A stretch of 64,000 nt of DNA, from positions 83,529,410-83,593,409 of the forward strand of contig CM031858.1 of the NCBI GenBank assembly GCA_018697195.1, in the 5' to 3' direction. This document shows positions 30,401-41,500 of this stretch, piece after piece (within the stretch, counting starts at the first letter, position 1; each line of letters begins with the position of its first letter). The stretch comes from Certhia americana (Eukaryota; Chordata; Aves; Passeriformes; Certhiidae). The translations under genes and the position numbers were made by a program. The notes below the pieces were generated by a model. It saw only the letters and a list, made by a program, of their open reading frames with translations, searched no databases and was not told where the DNA came from.

Positions 30401-33018
30401 AGGCAGCTGTAACTACCCCTGAGTATATAATCATTTTGCTCAGACACATAAGGACAATCAGAAATTATACTAACCTTGGTATTTAATGTGGTACTTTATA
30501 CTTAAGTAGAGGGATGTAGAAGAGCCTGTTAAACTATAAAAGCAGTGTATCCTATAAAGTTTTCAGAACTCACTTTGCAATATTTTTTCATTACAGGCTG
30601 TTACAGTGAGCCTGAAAAGCATTCAGTTTTTTGCCAATTGATACTGCAGGCTTAAGTCATATATCAAAGCTAAATTCTGCTGTATCAGTCCACTTAAGTG
30701 GCAGCTGCTTGCAGGGACTGTCATTTTACTGTAAGTTGAAGCAAAAGCCAATGATGATGTGCCTCAGACTGTTGTTTAGTGGTGAGTGTGGGAAACAAGC
30801 CACTGGTTCCTCATGGTGGTCAGAACTTCCATGTGTCACAGCTACCTGGCTTCTTAAAGTGTGTTTTGTGTCAGCCTCAGGAGCCAAAAAATGAACTTGC
30901 TTACTGTGATGATAGAAAAAGAACAGACACTGAAACCCTGGGATGGGAGGAGAAAATTTTCTAGCAACTTCTCTGTATCTGATTACCGTATAGTGCTGGT
31001 CACAGCAGTTTCACATGTCTGCCATCCCATGTAGTTCCGGATGATGGTTAGGGTTCAGACAGAAAAATGCCTTCATGCCAATACCCATCAGAGTATTGGA
31101 GTAAACAGTGCTCTATTTGGGCATTTGCTTGCTTTCTAGCAGCAAGCCTGTGCTCCCCAAAATAAAGTCATCAATTGCTTTTGAGTTTTGTTTGCTTGTT
31201 TGTTTCGAATTTTTAAGTTCTTCATGTAAGAATTTTCTGAGTTTATATTGCATTTTTTGTTTCCACACACATGGAGATAAGTAAGATGTAAAAAGAGAAA
31301 AATAGATCCCAGACCTCACGCTGTGGGCTCCCCCTGCTCCATACACTGCCCCCAGTTAGATCTTCGCTGTTCAAATTAAAAAACAAACATTAAGGGAGTT
31401 GCCTTGTCTCCTACATCCAGTGTTGCTTTATGTGCTTTTCATTAGAGAAGATATTTCCAGTGCTAATTTTGTTCCCCTATTCAGCTATTGGATGTCTATT
31501 TTAATTTTGTACCTGTCACTAGCTGAAATTGTGGCAAACATTTGGGGGCATGTAGGCTTCTAAGGTATGAAAGACTTGTGTGCGTCTTGCTGATGCTACA
31601 TCCTTGGAATAATACTTCCTATCAGTAGAACACTCCACCATTTGATTAAATGGTGAGCTCTTAGATTCTGCAACCCTGTGTTGGTGGGATTGAGTTACTA
31701 TAGCTTAATTCATTATCCAGTGTCAGCTGAGCTCTTATTGTCCGCGTGAGCTCTTAGTTGTGTTCTTTGCAGGTAATCCTGTTTGTAAATAGAAGCTGTT
31801 AACTAGCTAGGTGCTATAGTAATAGGTCTACGTGGCTGGTTAGCATTTTGTGGTGTGATCCAAAGGAGCAATGAAGAAAGATACACACCTTGTGCATTTT
31901 GCTTTATGTTCTTTTGCATTTTTCATTGTTATTTCATTATGTTCAGTGAGGCATCCAAGAGTTTGCTTGGCTTTGAGGGGAAATGGAGGCTTATATTAAA
32001 ATTCTGTGATTTGTTGGTATACCTCTCTCATACAAGAATACTTGCCCTCTGATGATTAATGATATAATCAAAATTCCTATAGTTCTAAGTGCAGTGTAAT
32101 TTTCTCTTATTTTTTTCATAGGAAGTTGAGATTTAGGCATTAAGGAAAATGTGAATTCAAGTGACTTACTGGTTGGTAGAAACAGGGAATTAGATTTCAT
32201 TTCCTTACCACTTTGCTTTTCTGTGGTTGAGCTTTGCAATCACGATTGGCCTTTCCACACAGCGCAGGACTGCTGATGCCAGGTTTGTCTTCACTCAACA
32301 TAACTCCTCTTTCTTTTGAGTTTGTTGAAGGTCTTACAATGGGCATGACAGCAGTCTCAGAAGTTTTCTTCTAGTCCTGATGGAACTGTATTTATAAATG
32401 AAGTCAAAATCTGATCAACAACAGGCAAACCTGTTTCCTTCCCTGACATGTGCTTGACCAGGGGCTGACTGGGACACCTCTGCCAGTGTTTGAAAAACGG
32501 TTCTGAAGGAAAAGGAATGAGGAGTTCTTAGGGAAAAGGCTAAAAGCTTCTCTTATTTTTTATTAATATTTATAAAATTGCAGTGCTTGTTTTTCTTGTT
32601 GCTCTAAGTAGCATCTTTCTGTTTCAAACTACTTCACTGGGGTTCCCCTCTGTGTTGTGTGCCCTCGGTCCTGAGTTAAGTCCCTGGTGATTACCTTTCC
32701 CCAGCAGGTCAAACATCTTTATCAGCTGGAGACTTAAGTACTTTTCTAATTTAAAACCTTGATCTTTAAGGTGGAAGGAGCGTTTACTTTGGGAACCTTT
32801 GGATTGCTTCCATAGGGGTAATTATCCATACAGTTTTGTTTCCTTGAGCATGTGCAGCTGTAGAACATCAGTAATTAAAAAAAAGAACTAAAAAAAGAAA
32901 ATAACACACTTTAAGTAATTCCTTACCTTCACCAACACAGTTACCATAATGATTAGCATTTCAAAGCTGATAGGCAATCAAAAACTTTGATTGCTATTTT
33001 CATTTAGGGAAACAGTAA

Positions 33019-33043
33019 TTTTTTTTTTTTTTTTTTTTTTTTT
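33019..33043. repeat. Poly-T tract (25 T)
   Basis: The longest homopolymer noticed in the window, flanked by CCCC on the right. No recognisable retroposon is attached. Confidence 0.9.
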
Positions 33044-36000
33044 CCCCTGCATACACTAGTGCTTGTTAAATTTTCATTAGAGGAATGACTTCCTACTGGT
33101 AAACATCACTTACTTTCTTCTAAATGCCGTGTTGTTTTGCTGAGTCTTCAGCTCTGTTTGGTTATTTCTGTGCCGCTAGCCCTTGGATAGAGGCCCGTTA
33201 AAATACCGCATGCATAAATTCTACTTACCTTCCAGTCTTGTAGATGATCAGTGTTTTTTTCTCCTGAATCATTTCTTCTTGCTATTGCACACTGGTTACT
33301 GACCACTTTTCTTTGAAGTAATTGTGAGCAGCAAGTCACACACTCTTTGTTACCCATGGAAAAGATAACTATATCTTCACTGTGTGCTCACTCAACATGT
33401 TATTTAATTTTTTTTTCTTTTCAAGTGGAATTGATCAGATGGAGAAGTGGCAAGAAGAAAAGAACAAGTAATGCTTTGTAACAGGATTCAAAATACTATT
33501 TGGTGAATAGCATTGAATAAAGAAGATCCATATCCAAACAATTGCATTTGGGCCTTCTGTGTTTCAGATACATACAGTGTTATCTTCTTTCTCAGGAGTA
33601 GTTTCACTGAAGTGTGATGTTAATTGCTTTTTCAGAAAAAGTAACTTATGCTCCAAAATAGTTCCCATTCCTTTCTGCTAATACGATGTCAGACGCTCTC
33701 GAGCATTTTGAATTCAAAAGGAAAATCACTGGTTAAGCTGGACAATTTTGGGGGAGATATGCAAATAAAGAGTCCTGTTAAAGACAGAAAAGGAAGTAGT
33801 GACCGTTAATAGTACCTCATGAAGCCAAACAACAAGGCAGCACAATGGTATATGAAATTCAGCAAAACCATATGTTAAAGAGTGAAAGAAATTGCTTGGA
33901 TATTTAGATGACCTTTTGTTAAGATTTCTGCCAAGTGGTTTTATTTACACATCAATTTGAAATATTGTATGTAAACATCTGTCAGGCTTCATTAAGAAAG
34001 GCTTGCATTTATAAGTATGCTATTATTTGAAGACTGGTTCCTCCCACCTGGTTTGTATAGTCTTCCATGTTTGCTGTGCACTCCGCAAGAAGAGGTTGCA
34101 GAAGTACAGAGAAGAGCAGCAAGAAATTCCTGAGTATTCCCCTGTGAGAACAGATGAGGCCTCTAGTAGTGATAGTGCATAAATTAAAAATTGCATGATA
34201 AAGTGTGGTACCAGGGGAGAGGAATAGTACCAATGAAAATCTTTCCTGTGCTCACAAGTCAAGGGAGAAGCAAGAAAATCAAATCGTACATGATGCCTTT
34301 AAAGTACCACATAATTAACCCATGAACTCACTGCAAAATATAGTGCTGATAGGCAGTTTCCTAGGATTAGAATCAAGATCATGTCCTTGATAGAAAGGAA
34401 TTAAACACCTTAACCTAGCTCCCATAAAACTGGCTGGGGTGGGATGCTGTAGAGCCTCCCAGAAATCTGCTCATTTTCACATGAACAGAAATATAACATT
34501 GTTTTCTACTGTCCATATCTTACAATTTCCTTTTGGAACTACTTCTTTTTAAATTACTTTACAGAAAAAGGTTTGGGCTATCTTGACTTTAGCCCAGCCA
34601 AACCCATCCAGGATGGGTACATTCTTGTGAAGGCAAGAAGACAGACTTAATGAAGAGACATTAAAACAGCAGTAGTCCATTTCCTGCACAACCATTGCAC
34701 AATCCTGGTGTTGTGTGCTGGGCCACAATAGCACCCTTACTCAGTACTTGTGGATGATGGAGATGAGACCTAATGAGGATGCCTTTTTGGCTTAGTCTGC
34801 TCTCAGCTATTCTATCAACCTTTCTTTAAATGACCTAAAGGCAAGTCATCCATGAACTGCTTGTGTAATAGCTATCCAGGCTGTCTAAGACTTCTGAGAT
34901 TGGTCAAAGAACTCTCTGTATTTATAATTCGTGTGTGTTTAATACAATTGGCTGAAGAACTAATGGGGGAAAAAAAGGCTCAGAAGCAAATAAATTGTAG
35001 CAGTTTATGGAGTTATTATGTCAATGTGATACAGAACGTGCCACCCCACAATGAAAACTAATTATCTTCTGGCCTCGGCAGCTTGCTAACCTGATATTTT
35101 GTTAATGAATGGATTAGATGGAGCTTTGACAGCTACTAAAATGAGTAAATTATTGTTTTTAAGACCATTTTGTGCTGATGTCCAAGCTAGGTGATGATTA
35201 TGACAACTTAGAGGCAATTCTGTATCCGTTACTAAGACCCTGCCCCCTCTTTCTCTCTCCCCTCCACTCTGCCTTGCCAACCCTCTTAAATAATTAAGTC
35301 TAATTATACATGTCCATCTTTAAGCACTCCTACATGTGCAGATGGCATACGTGAGGAAACTTCATTTACCTAGTTTGTAGCCTAGACATTAAATCTGCAA
35401 GTTGGGGTTTGATTTCAGCGTGTTTAAATAAGGTATTCTTTCCTTCTCACGTGACTGTGATGTTTTGCTGTGATTAGGTAAGCTGCTGAGACACTGGAAG
35501 AATCATCAAGTGCAAGTGCTGGGGGAAGGAAGATCCAGGTTTGCTGCCAAAGGCTGCCTGGCTTGCTGGCAAGCAGATGTTTGTCAAGTGTACCCTTTAT
35601 ATGCCTGTGGTGCTGAAAAAGCAACACTTCTTAGATTTTCTTGCTGGCAGCTTGTTCAGCAGCGATGTTTTAACCATTGTGTGCTCTTCATTATGAGAAG
35701 GTGATGTATTTGTCAGTATGAGAGGACTTCTTAATTTCACATCATCTGGGTGTTTAATCTTCAGTCTTCTGAAGTTTAGTTTGTTGTGACAGCTGATTCT
35801 TTCCAGTTGAAATGCCTGAAGAGTCAAGTCAATTATCTTGAAATACATGGGTTTGTGTTTGTGCATAGGTATGACTGATTAGTCTTTGGCTCTACGTTCT
35901 GTTATGGTGCATGCTTCCTCAGGGCCCTGGGGCTCTCTTCCTGACTGTGCTGCTGTCTGTGCTGTCACCTGGCCATGGCTGTGCACCACAGGATGCTTCC

Positions 36001-36293
36001 GTAAAAATCCCTGTGATATCAGCTAAGTGGAGGAGCAGTCTGGAAACTTTCACAGTCCTTTTAAGAAAACCTTCAGGACAGAATGCGAAAATCCCCTCTG
36101 ACTCCAGTCATATCCATATAAATGACCTGGGTTACAACATCTGGACAATGTGGAGGGGAACATTATAGATTCAGTTAACACAAAACCCTCTTATATTTAT
36201 CTGAAGCCGAGATCAGCTCCAAAGGGAGTTCTCACCCGCTGAGATCCAGCTGGCAGATTTCCAGCCCTCTGGCTAAGCATGTTTTTCACTATA

Positions 36294-36310
36294 TGTGTGT
36301 GTGTGTGTGT
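36294..36310. repeat. (TG)n microsatellite
   Basis: About 8.5 TG units, then ACACAG, giving a short alternating purine-pyrimidine tract. Confidence 0.85.
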
Positions 36311-36473
36311 ACACAGGTATATAAACACATGCTTCAAGGGTCATCAGGCACCATATTTGATGAAAACATTTCCCACTGTGGAAGCCCTCTTAAAACAGTT
36401 GCCTGCAGTGGTCCATGGGCATTACCCTTTTACTTTGCCTCCCAGATACCAGGGCAAACTTTTTTAATTGGGG

Positions 36474-36600
36474 CTCTTGTGATAGGACAAGGGGTAATGG
36501 TTTTTAACTTACAGAGAATAGATTTAGACACAATATAAGGAAGAAATTTTTTGTGATGCGGATGTTGTTAATACTCCATCACTGGAAGCATTCAAGTCTG
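36474..36600 (+). mobile_element. CR1 LINE 3' UTR fragment
   Basis: Contains the CR1 block GTGATAGGACAAGGGGTAAT, followed by 'GATTTAGACACAATATAAGGAAGAAATTTTT' in overlapping pieces and 'CTCCATCACTGGAAGCATTCAAG'. This is the standard order upstream of the CR1 terminus, on the + strand. The final part with the ATTCTATG tail is missing or too diverged to recognise, so the fragment appears truncated at both ends. Confidence 0.85.
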
Positions 36601-39600
36601 CATTCTGGAGTGGCTGCTGTCGTTTCGTCCCTACTTTCATGAGATGAGGTGGTTGGTGTAACCTGCACCTCCTTCCATTTGGACTATGTTGCAAAGTGTG
36701 TGTAGCAGGGAATTGCCGGTCCCCAAGGGCCCCTCACACCCTTGTTCTGCAGAGAAGGATGCAGGAGTATTGCTCAAGCTGCAGGGCTACTTTTGCTATA
36801 GAGCACTAGAGGACAAGAGGTTGCATTGTTATTATGGTCCCAGAGATGAAAAATAACGTTTTTGGTTGGCTGCCTGAAGATGTGGGCAGTTGTCTGTCAT
36901 TAGTTTTTCATAGCTGATACTGTAACACATTTGTTACAGTTACAAGGTTCAGAATCTAGTGTTTGTATTTTGTTACCTTTTCTTCTTTTTAATGAGTGAA
37001 AACAAAGGTTTGAATTTAATCATAACACTTCTACAGACTGTGGTGAATCATCCTTAATTCACCTGTGACTGTAATAAATGTTAGTTCAAGTTCTCTCCCT
37101 GGCTGCACACTCCTTGCAGTGGGGGTAGCTGTGAATTGGAGCAAGCTGTGTGATTACAAAGCCCAAAGATGTATTCCCAAATGGGCAGGCCCATAAAGAG
37201 ATAAATTCCCATCAGCTGTCACTAGAGGTCAGCATTAAAGTAATTTTAAGATCAAATCTCTTCTTACCATGTAGTGAATTGTCTGTAGATCCGAGCTATA
37301 GGTGGTTGTGATACAGGTGGGACTTGCATAAAATGAGTAAAATATGGAGCTTAAATAGTTGGATTGAGTAATTGCATGCATTCTTGTTATCTCTTATTTT
37401 GAAGGAGTGACTGCTGCTTCCAAGGTAAGTAACAAGATGATTTGGCTTCCTATATTCTCTTTTCCCCTCCCTGCTTACTTGCTTACTTTATAATTAAAAA
37501 ATCTGTGTTCCTTTTCAAATTTGTGGGTTAGTTTTTTTTAGCAGAGTTTGAATTGAATAACTGTTAACATAATTTCAGTCAGGCGTTGGGGTCAGAAGTT
37601 AAATGTACAGATACCATTATGATCCTGTGATTCATCATTTTTTGCAGGACAGCAGTTGGACATATAGGAAGTGGTGTCTGTGTGTGTGAGTGCATCTTGT
37701 GTGGAATCAGAGCCCTAAAAATTTCTCACCAAAGCCCTGCCTCTAACTTTAGTGTAGGTACCTTCAATCTCCTCCGAATACTTTAGCTAAAGAAGCACTG
37801 TTTGTAAAAGGTAGATATTGCTCTGAGTTGAATTAGAATATTTAGTTAATTTGATTTTTGGAATGTATGTGTTTCAATTAAGTGAGGACTAGCCCTTGAT
37901 GCCTAGTTTTTCCTTGTGAAAATAAAATATATATATCTAAATCTCAAATAGCAAGATGGATCCTTTCATGCCGCAGCATCCAGTACATGGCCAAGTGGAA
38001 CTGCCTGTCTGTGCCGGGGTATGTAAGGTGTTTGTAGGCTGTGTTCATAGAAAGCTTCTGGATACATTAAATTTTTGGCTGCCTGAGAATCCCAGGCCAT
38101 GGGTGTACAAGAAAAGATGCTGCCAGTTGCTGCAGCTCACTGAGCCAGGCCTAATCTCCATGGGAGTGATGAGCCTTTTGAGAAGCTGCAGTTATCTTCT
38201 GCCTGTGAACTTACAAAATTGCTTGTCTATGGGCTTGCGCTGTGTGCTTTGTTCGTAGCAGATTTTGCTTAGCAGTAATTGGCAGTGTGTCTAATCCTTT
38301 CTGGTTTAGGACATGGAAGAGAATTATATGACACGACAATGCCTGGAAAATAACAGAGTAGTCTTGTGTGAATGTAGTTATTCATCAACATGGGTTTAAA
38401 CATTATGATACACATGAAGGAAGGAAAAATAGAATTGGTGGGGAAAAGATGGAGACCTCCCTGATTTCAGGGATAGCATGGTGTCTCATATGGCCTTTGA
38501 AATTCTGAAATAATTAATTTATTTTCAAGCATCAGATTATTTGATTATATTTACGTTTCTAATTCCAGATGAAATCATGTTATTTAAATGGGTGACAGCC
38601 TTCCATTTATGGAAGGTTAAATGGCATTTGCATTTTGTGATGTTTGAAAGACTTGACTTCTCCAAAATTGTTTTAGTGTGAGAAACCAACCTCAGTGATA
38701 ATTATACAGAGAATAGCTTAGCATAAATGCATATATATGTGCTTTCATCATTTTCATAGAAAGACAGCTGAGCAATGAAATCTCAGTGCCTGTTTTCCAT
38801 AAAGGAAATTTGATAAATACTTAAGAATGCCCCAAACCAAGTGATTTTTGCCCTCACAGGATGCACCTGTAGGAACACGAAGCTGCTGGGTGAGTCAGTA
38901 TAGATGGCTTTCCGTAGACTGTTTAGGAGTTTGGTAACATGACACAGATTTCTTCCGTCAACCTCTATTTCTGGGTTATTTTTATTAGGAAGGTCAGTGT
39001 TCTGTCTGAGCCTAATTATCCCATCTGGCAAGTACGCTTGAGGCACACAAGTTTCCTGCAGTTTTTGTGCACAAAGAGATGATCTGGTCACCACGTTACT
39101 AAGTCAGCTCTGACTCTTTAGTTGCATGGGAAGGTGTCTGCTAGCAGCTGCCTTGCCCAGGGTAGCCTTATGTGTGACTCTGGAAAAGAATTTGCCTCTC
39201 CAGTTTTATAGGGAGAACTTGCTCTACTGCTTTGCTATTGGGTATTTGCGTTTTCATCCTGTAATCTATTTTTTTAACACATTCTTTTATTGGTCTCAGT
39301 TAAAACCTGTGTGTTGGTTCAGAACTTCTCTTCAGTTTTTCAGAAATTTCTTCCATTCTTCTTGCACCACTGAGCGATTAGGTGGGCGTTCCAGAGAGAC
39401 CTCCAGGTCTTCCAGCTGCATCATCTTACAGCTAGGATTGTCTGTTCTAAGTATTTATATAGACCTCCACAAGTACTGTGTGTAGTCAACCCAACCATCT
39501 CCAGTGCAGTTCAGCCACCCAGTGCCTCTGTAACACACAGAGATAGTGTTGGAGAAGAATCTTGGTGGGCCAAGTACCACATCATTGGTCACGTGCATGA

Positions 39601-40565
39601 GACGTGGATGGAAAAGGAAATTGCATGTTAACTCTTGGGTTATGTCTTAGCCTATGAACTACTAAATCTCTCTATTCTTTACAGGGAATCCATTTAAAAT
39701 GCCAGCTGAAAGGAATATAGATTACTGACATGTACTGTCACTATATTTAAACCTTCACCAAGACTATGCGCAAACCTGAAATCTTTCAAGACGTTTTTAT
39801 TAATGAAGCTTCTCAGTCATAGGCAATAATATAGATACATATTTTAAGACATTCATTTCCATGCTTTGTAATCCTATTTCAGCGCTGAAAGAAATATAAT
39901 ATAATTCTGGCTGGAAAATGTTTTAGATAAATCTATGAATTCAGTCAAAACAGTATGTTCCTTATCTGCTGCTAATCTCTTTCATTAGTGGCTCTTGACA
40001 AAACAGTGCTATGTAGAAGGTGGCAGTGGAACTGATAAAAATCCAATTTTCTTTGTTTAACCAGAAATAGGTGTGCAGTCTGTGTATTTTCTCTGTCAGC
40101 TTTGAGACCACTGGTGGGATTGAGATAGGTCTGTAGCTATGAGGTTTGAAGCTTCAATTCTGTCTCTGTCCATTTTCCCACTGGTATGAGCTATACCTAT
40201 TTGCAGAGGCACAGAGCAAAGCTGTGCCAAACGGTGATAAAGATTATGTGCACAGCAATGATAAAAGGATACAAAATATTATTGTATCCCAGGAACACCC
40301 TGATATGAGGAGGTTTGAAAATCTGTAATAAGGGAGGGAGGGGAAAGCTTGCTTTTTTTTTTCTTTTCCTCACCTCTGTCTAGAACAATTTCAAGCAAGA
40401 GTATGCTAGCCCTTGTTATGTCCTTGTACACATGCAGACTTGTAAAGAGAGTAAACTCCTCTCTTTTGGTGTTGCAGGGAAAATGTGGGCAATTTTTCTG
40501 ATGTCATCATTGAAATGTGAAATAATCAAACAAAAAACATTTTGTTCATTTGTTTGGAATATAGC

Positions 40566-41229
40566 TGTCCTGGGTTGATGCTGAATTGTATCCCCATTCA
40601 TCTGTTTAGCTCAGAAATAAGTTTTGTACCTTTAAGACTGCATCTGAGAGTGAAGGGGGGGAGAAGAAGAAGAAGTGGAATGTCAGAGTTGGTTGTTTTC
40701 AAAACATCAAGATAAGAGTTTTCAGCTTTCCTTCACACGCAGCCTGTGTTGTCTGCAGTGCGGATGGCAGGACAGAACTCTCCTTTGCGTTTGGTTAGTT
40801 TTTGGCTAGCTGAAGCAGAGAAAGTTCTCTGGACTGTGGTTTTTTTCCTTTTCCTTGGAACTGTTTGAACCTGCTCTGGACTCAAACCCAGGGGATCCCC
40901 AGGAGCTCAGAGCCGTGTCCCACCGGGCCTGGCCTGGGCCTGGCATTTCCCAGCATGGAGGGACTGACAGCAACTGAGTGAGCTGAGCTACAGCCCACGG
41001 GAGAGACTTTCTGAATTCAGCATCTCTGCGGAGCGGAGAGAGGTTTTGTTGTATAGTATTATTCATTTGTTACACTGGGGAGTGCTTTGCCTGTTAAATA
41101 AACAATTTTTCTACTTCTCTCCAAGGAAATCTTTTTTCCCAAACCCGTTAAAGAAGAGGCCGCTTAAATTTGTTTTCTAGAGGAACCCCTTTGGAGGTTT
41201 TTCTCCCAGATTTGCCCTAAACCAGGACT
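40566..41229 (+). mobile_element. Solo LTR (ERV-type) in VWC2 intron 3, sense orientation
   Basis: A 664-bp element begins TGTCCTGGGTTGATGCT and ends ACCAGGACT, so it has complementary TGTCCTGG/CCAGGAC(A) edges with the expected terminal CA decayed to CT. It is flanked by a perfect 5-bp duplication ATAGC (40561-40565 and 41230-41234), as expected for ERV integration. It carries a polyadenylation signal AATAAA (in GTTAAATAAACAA, near 41095) about 130 bp before the 3' edge, which sets the + orientation. There is no gag, pol or env sequence, so it is a solo LTR. The edges resemble LTRs abundant in passerine birds, but I cannot name the family with certainty. The open frames inside it are incidental. 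Confidence 0.82.
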
Positions 41230-41272
41230 ATAGCTCAGAAAAAGTCTGGACTATAGCTCAGAAAAAGTCTGG
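41227..41272. repeat. Perfect 23-bp tandem duplication at LTR edge
   Basis: Two identical 23-bp units (41227-41249 and 41250-41272) start with ACTATAGCTCAG and end in AGTCTGG. The unit includes the last three bases of the LTR and the right-hand target-site copy, so the duplication happened after the LTR inserted. Confidence 0.92.
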
Positions 41273-41437
41273 GGTATGGAACAAAGTAACATTTTTTCCT
41301 TTCCTGATAAATTTGTTCTGGTGCATCTGCCTGGTGTGGATATTTCTTGGTCATCTAAACTGGTCTTTAATTCTGCCAGCATCTCAGTTCAAATATCACT
41401 TGAGTGATTTAAGCAAAGTAGGTGGAAGGTATGGGAA

Positions 41438-41500
41438 TGAGGAAAAAAAGAGAGAGAAGAATGAAGAAGAAGAAAGAGAGGAGAAGGAGTCAAAGAAGGT
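41438..41500 (+). repeat. Purine-rich low-complexity tract (GA/GAA-rich)
   Basis: Almost pure A/G on the + strand with imperfect GAA and GA units. The open frame across it reads as a Lys/Glu-rich chain, a by-product of base composition. Confidence 0.75.

Noticed and set aside
30361..30412. Strong acceptor-like site (TTTTCCCCTTCCAG) followed by a 16-codon frame in phase with VWC2 exon 3, as an alternative last exon
   Set aside because: The frame has no cysteines or similarity to the Brorin tail, and pyrimidine-rich AG sites are frequent in large introns. Kept only as something RNA-seq could test.
35911..36168. 85-codon frame starting with a signal-peptide-like MLPQGPGALFLTVLLSVLSP
   Set aside because: The hydrophobic start is suggestive, but the rest resembles nothing known, there is no promoter or splice context, and it lies within an intron of VWC2 on the same strand.
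40806..41066. 86-codon minus-strand frame
   Set aside because: Lies wholly inside the solo LTR at 40566-41229 and is a by-product of that element.
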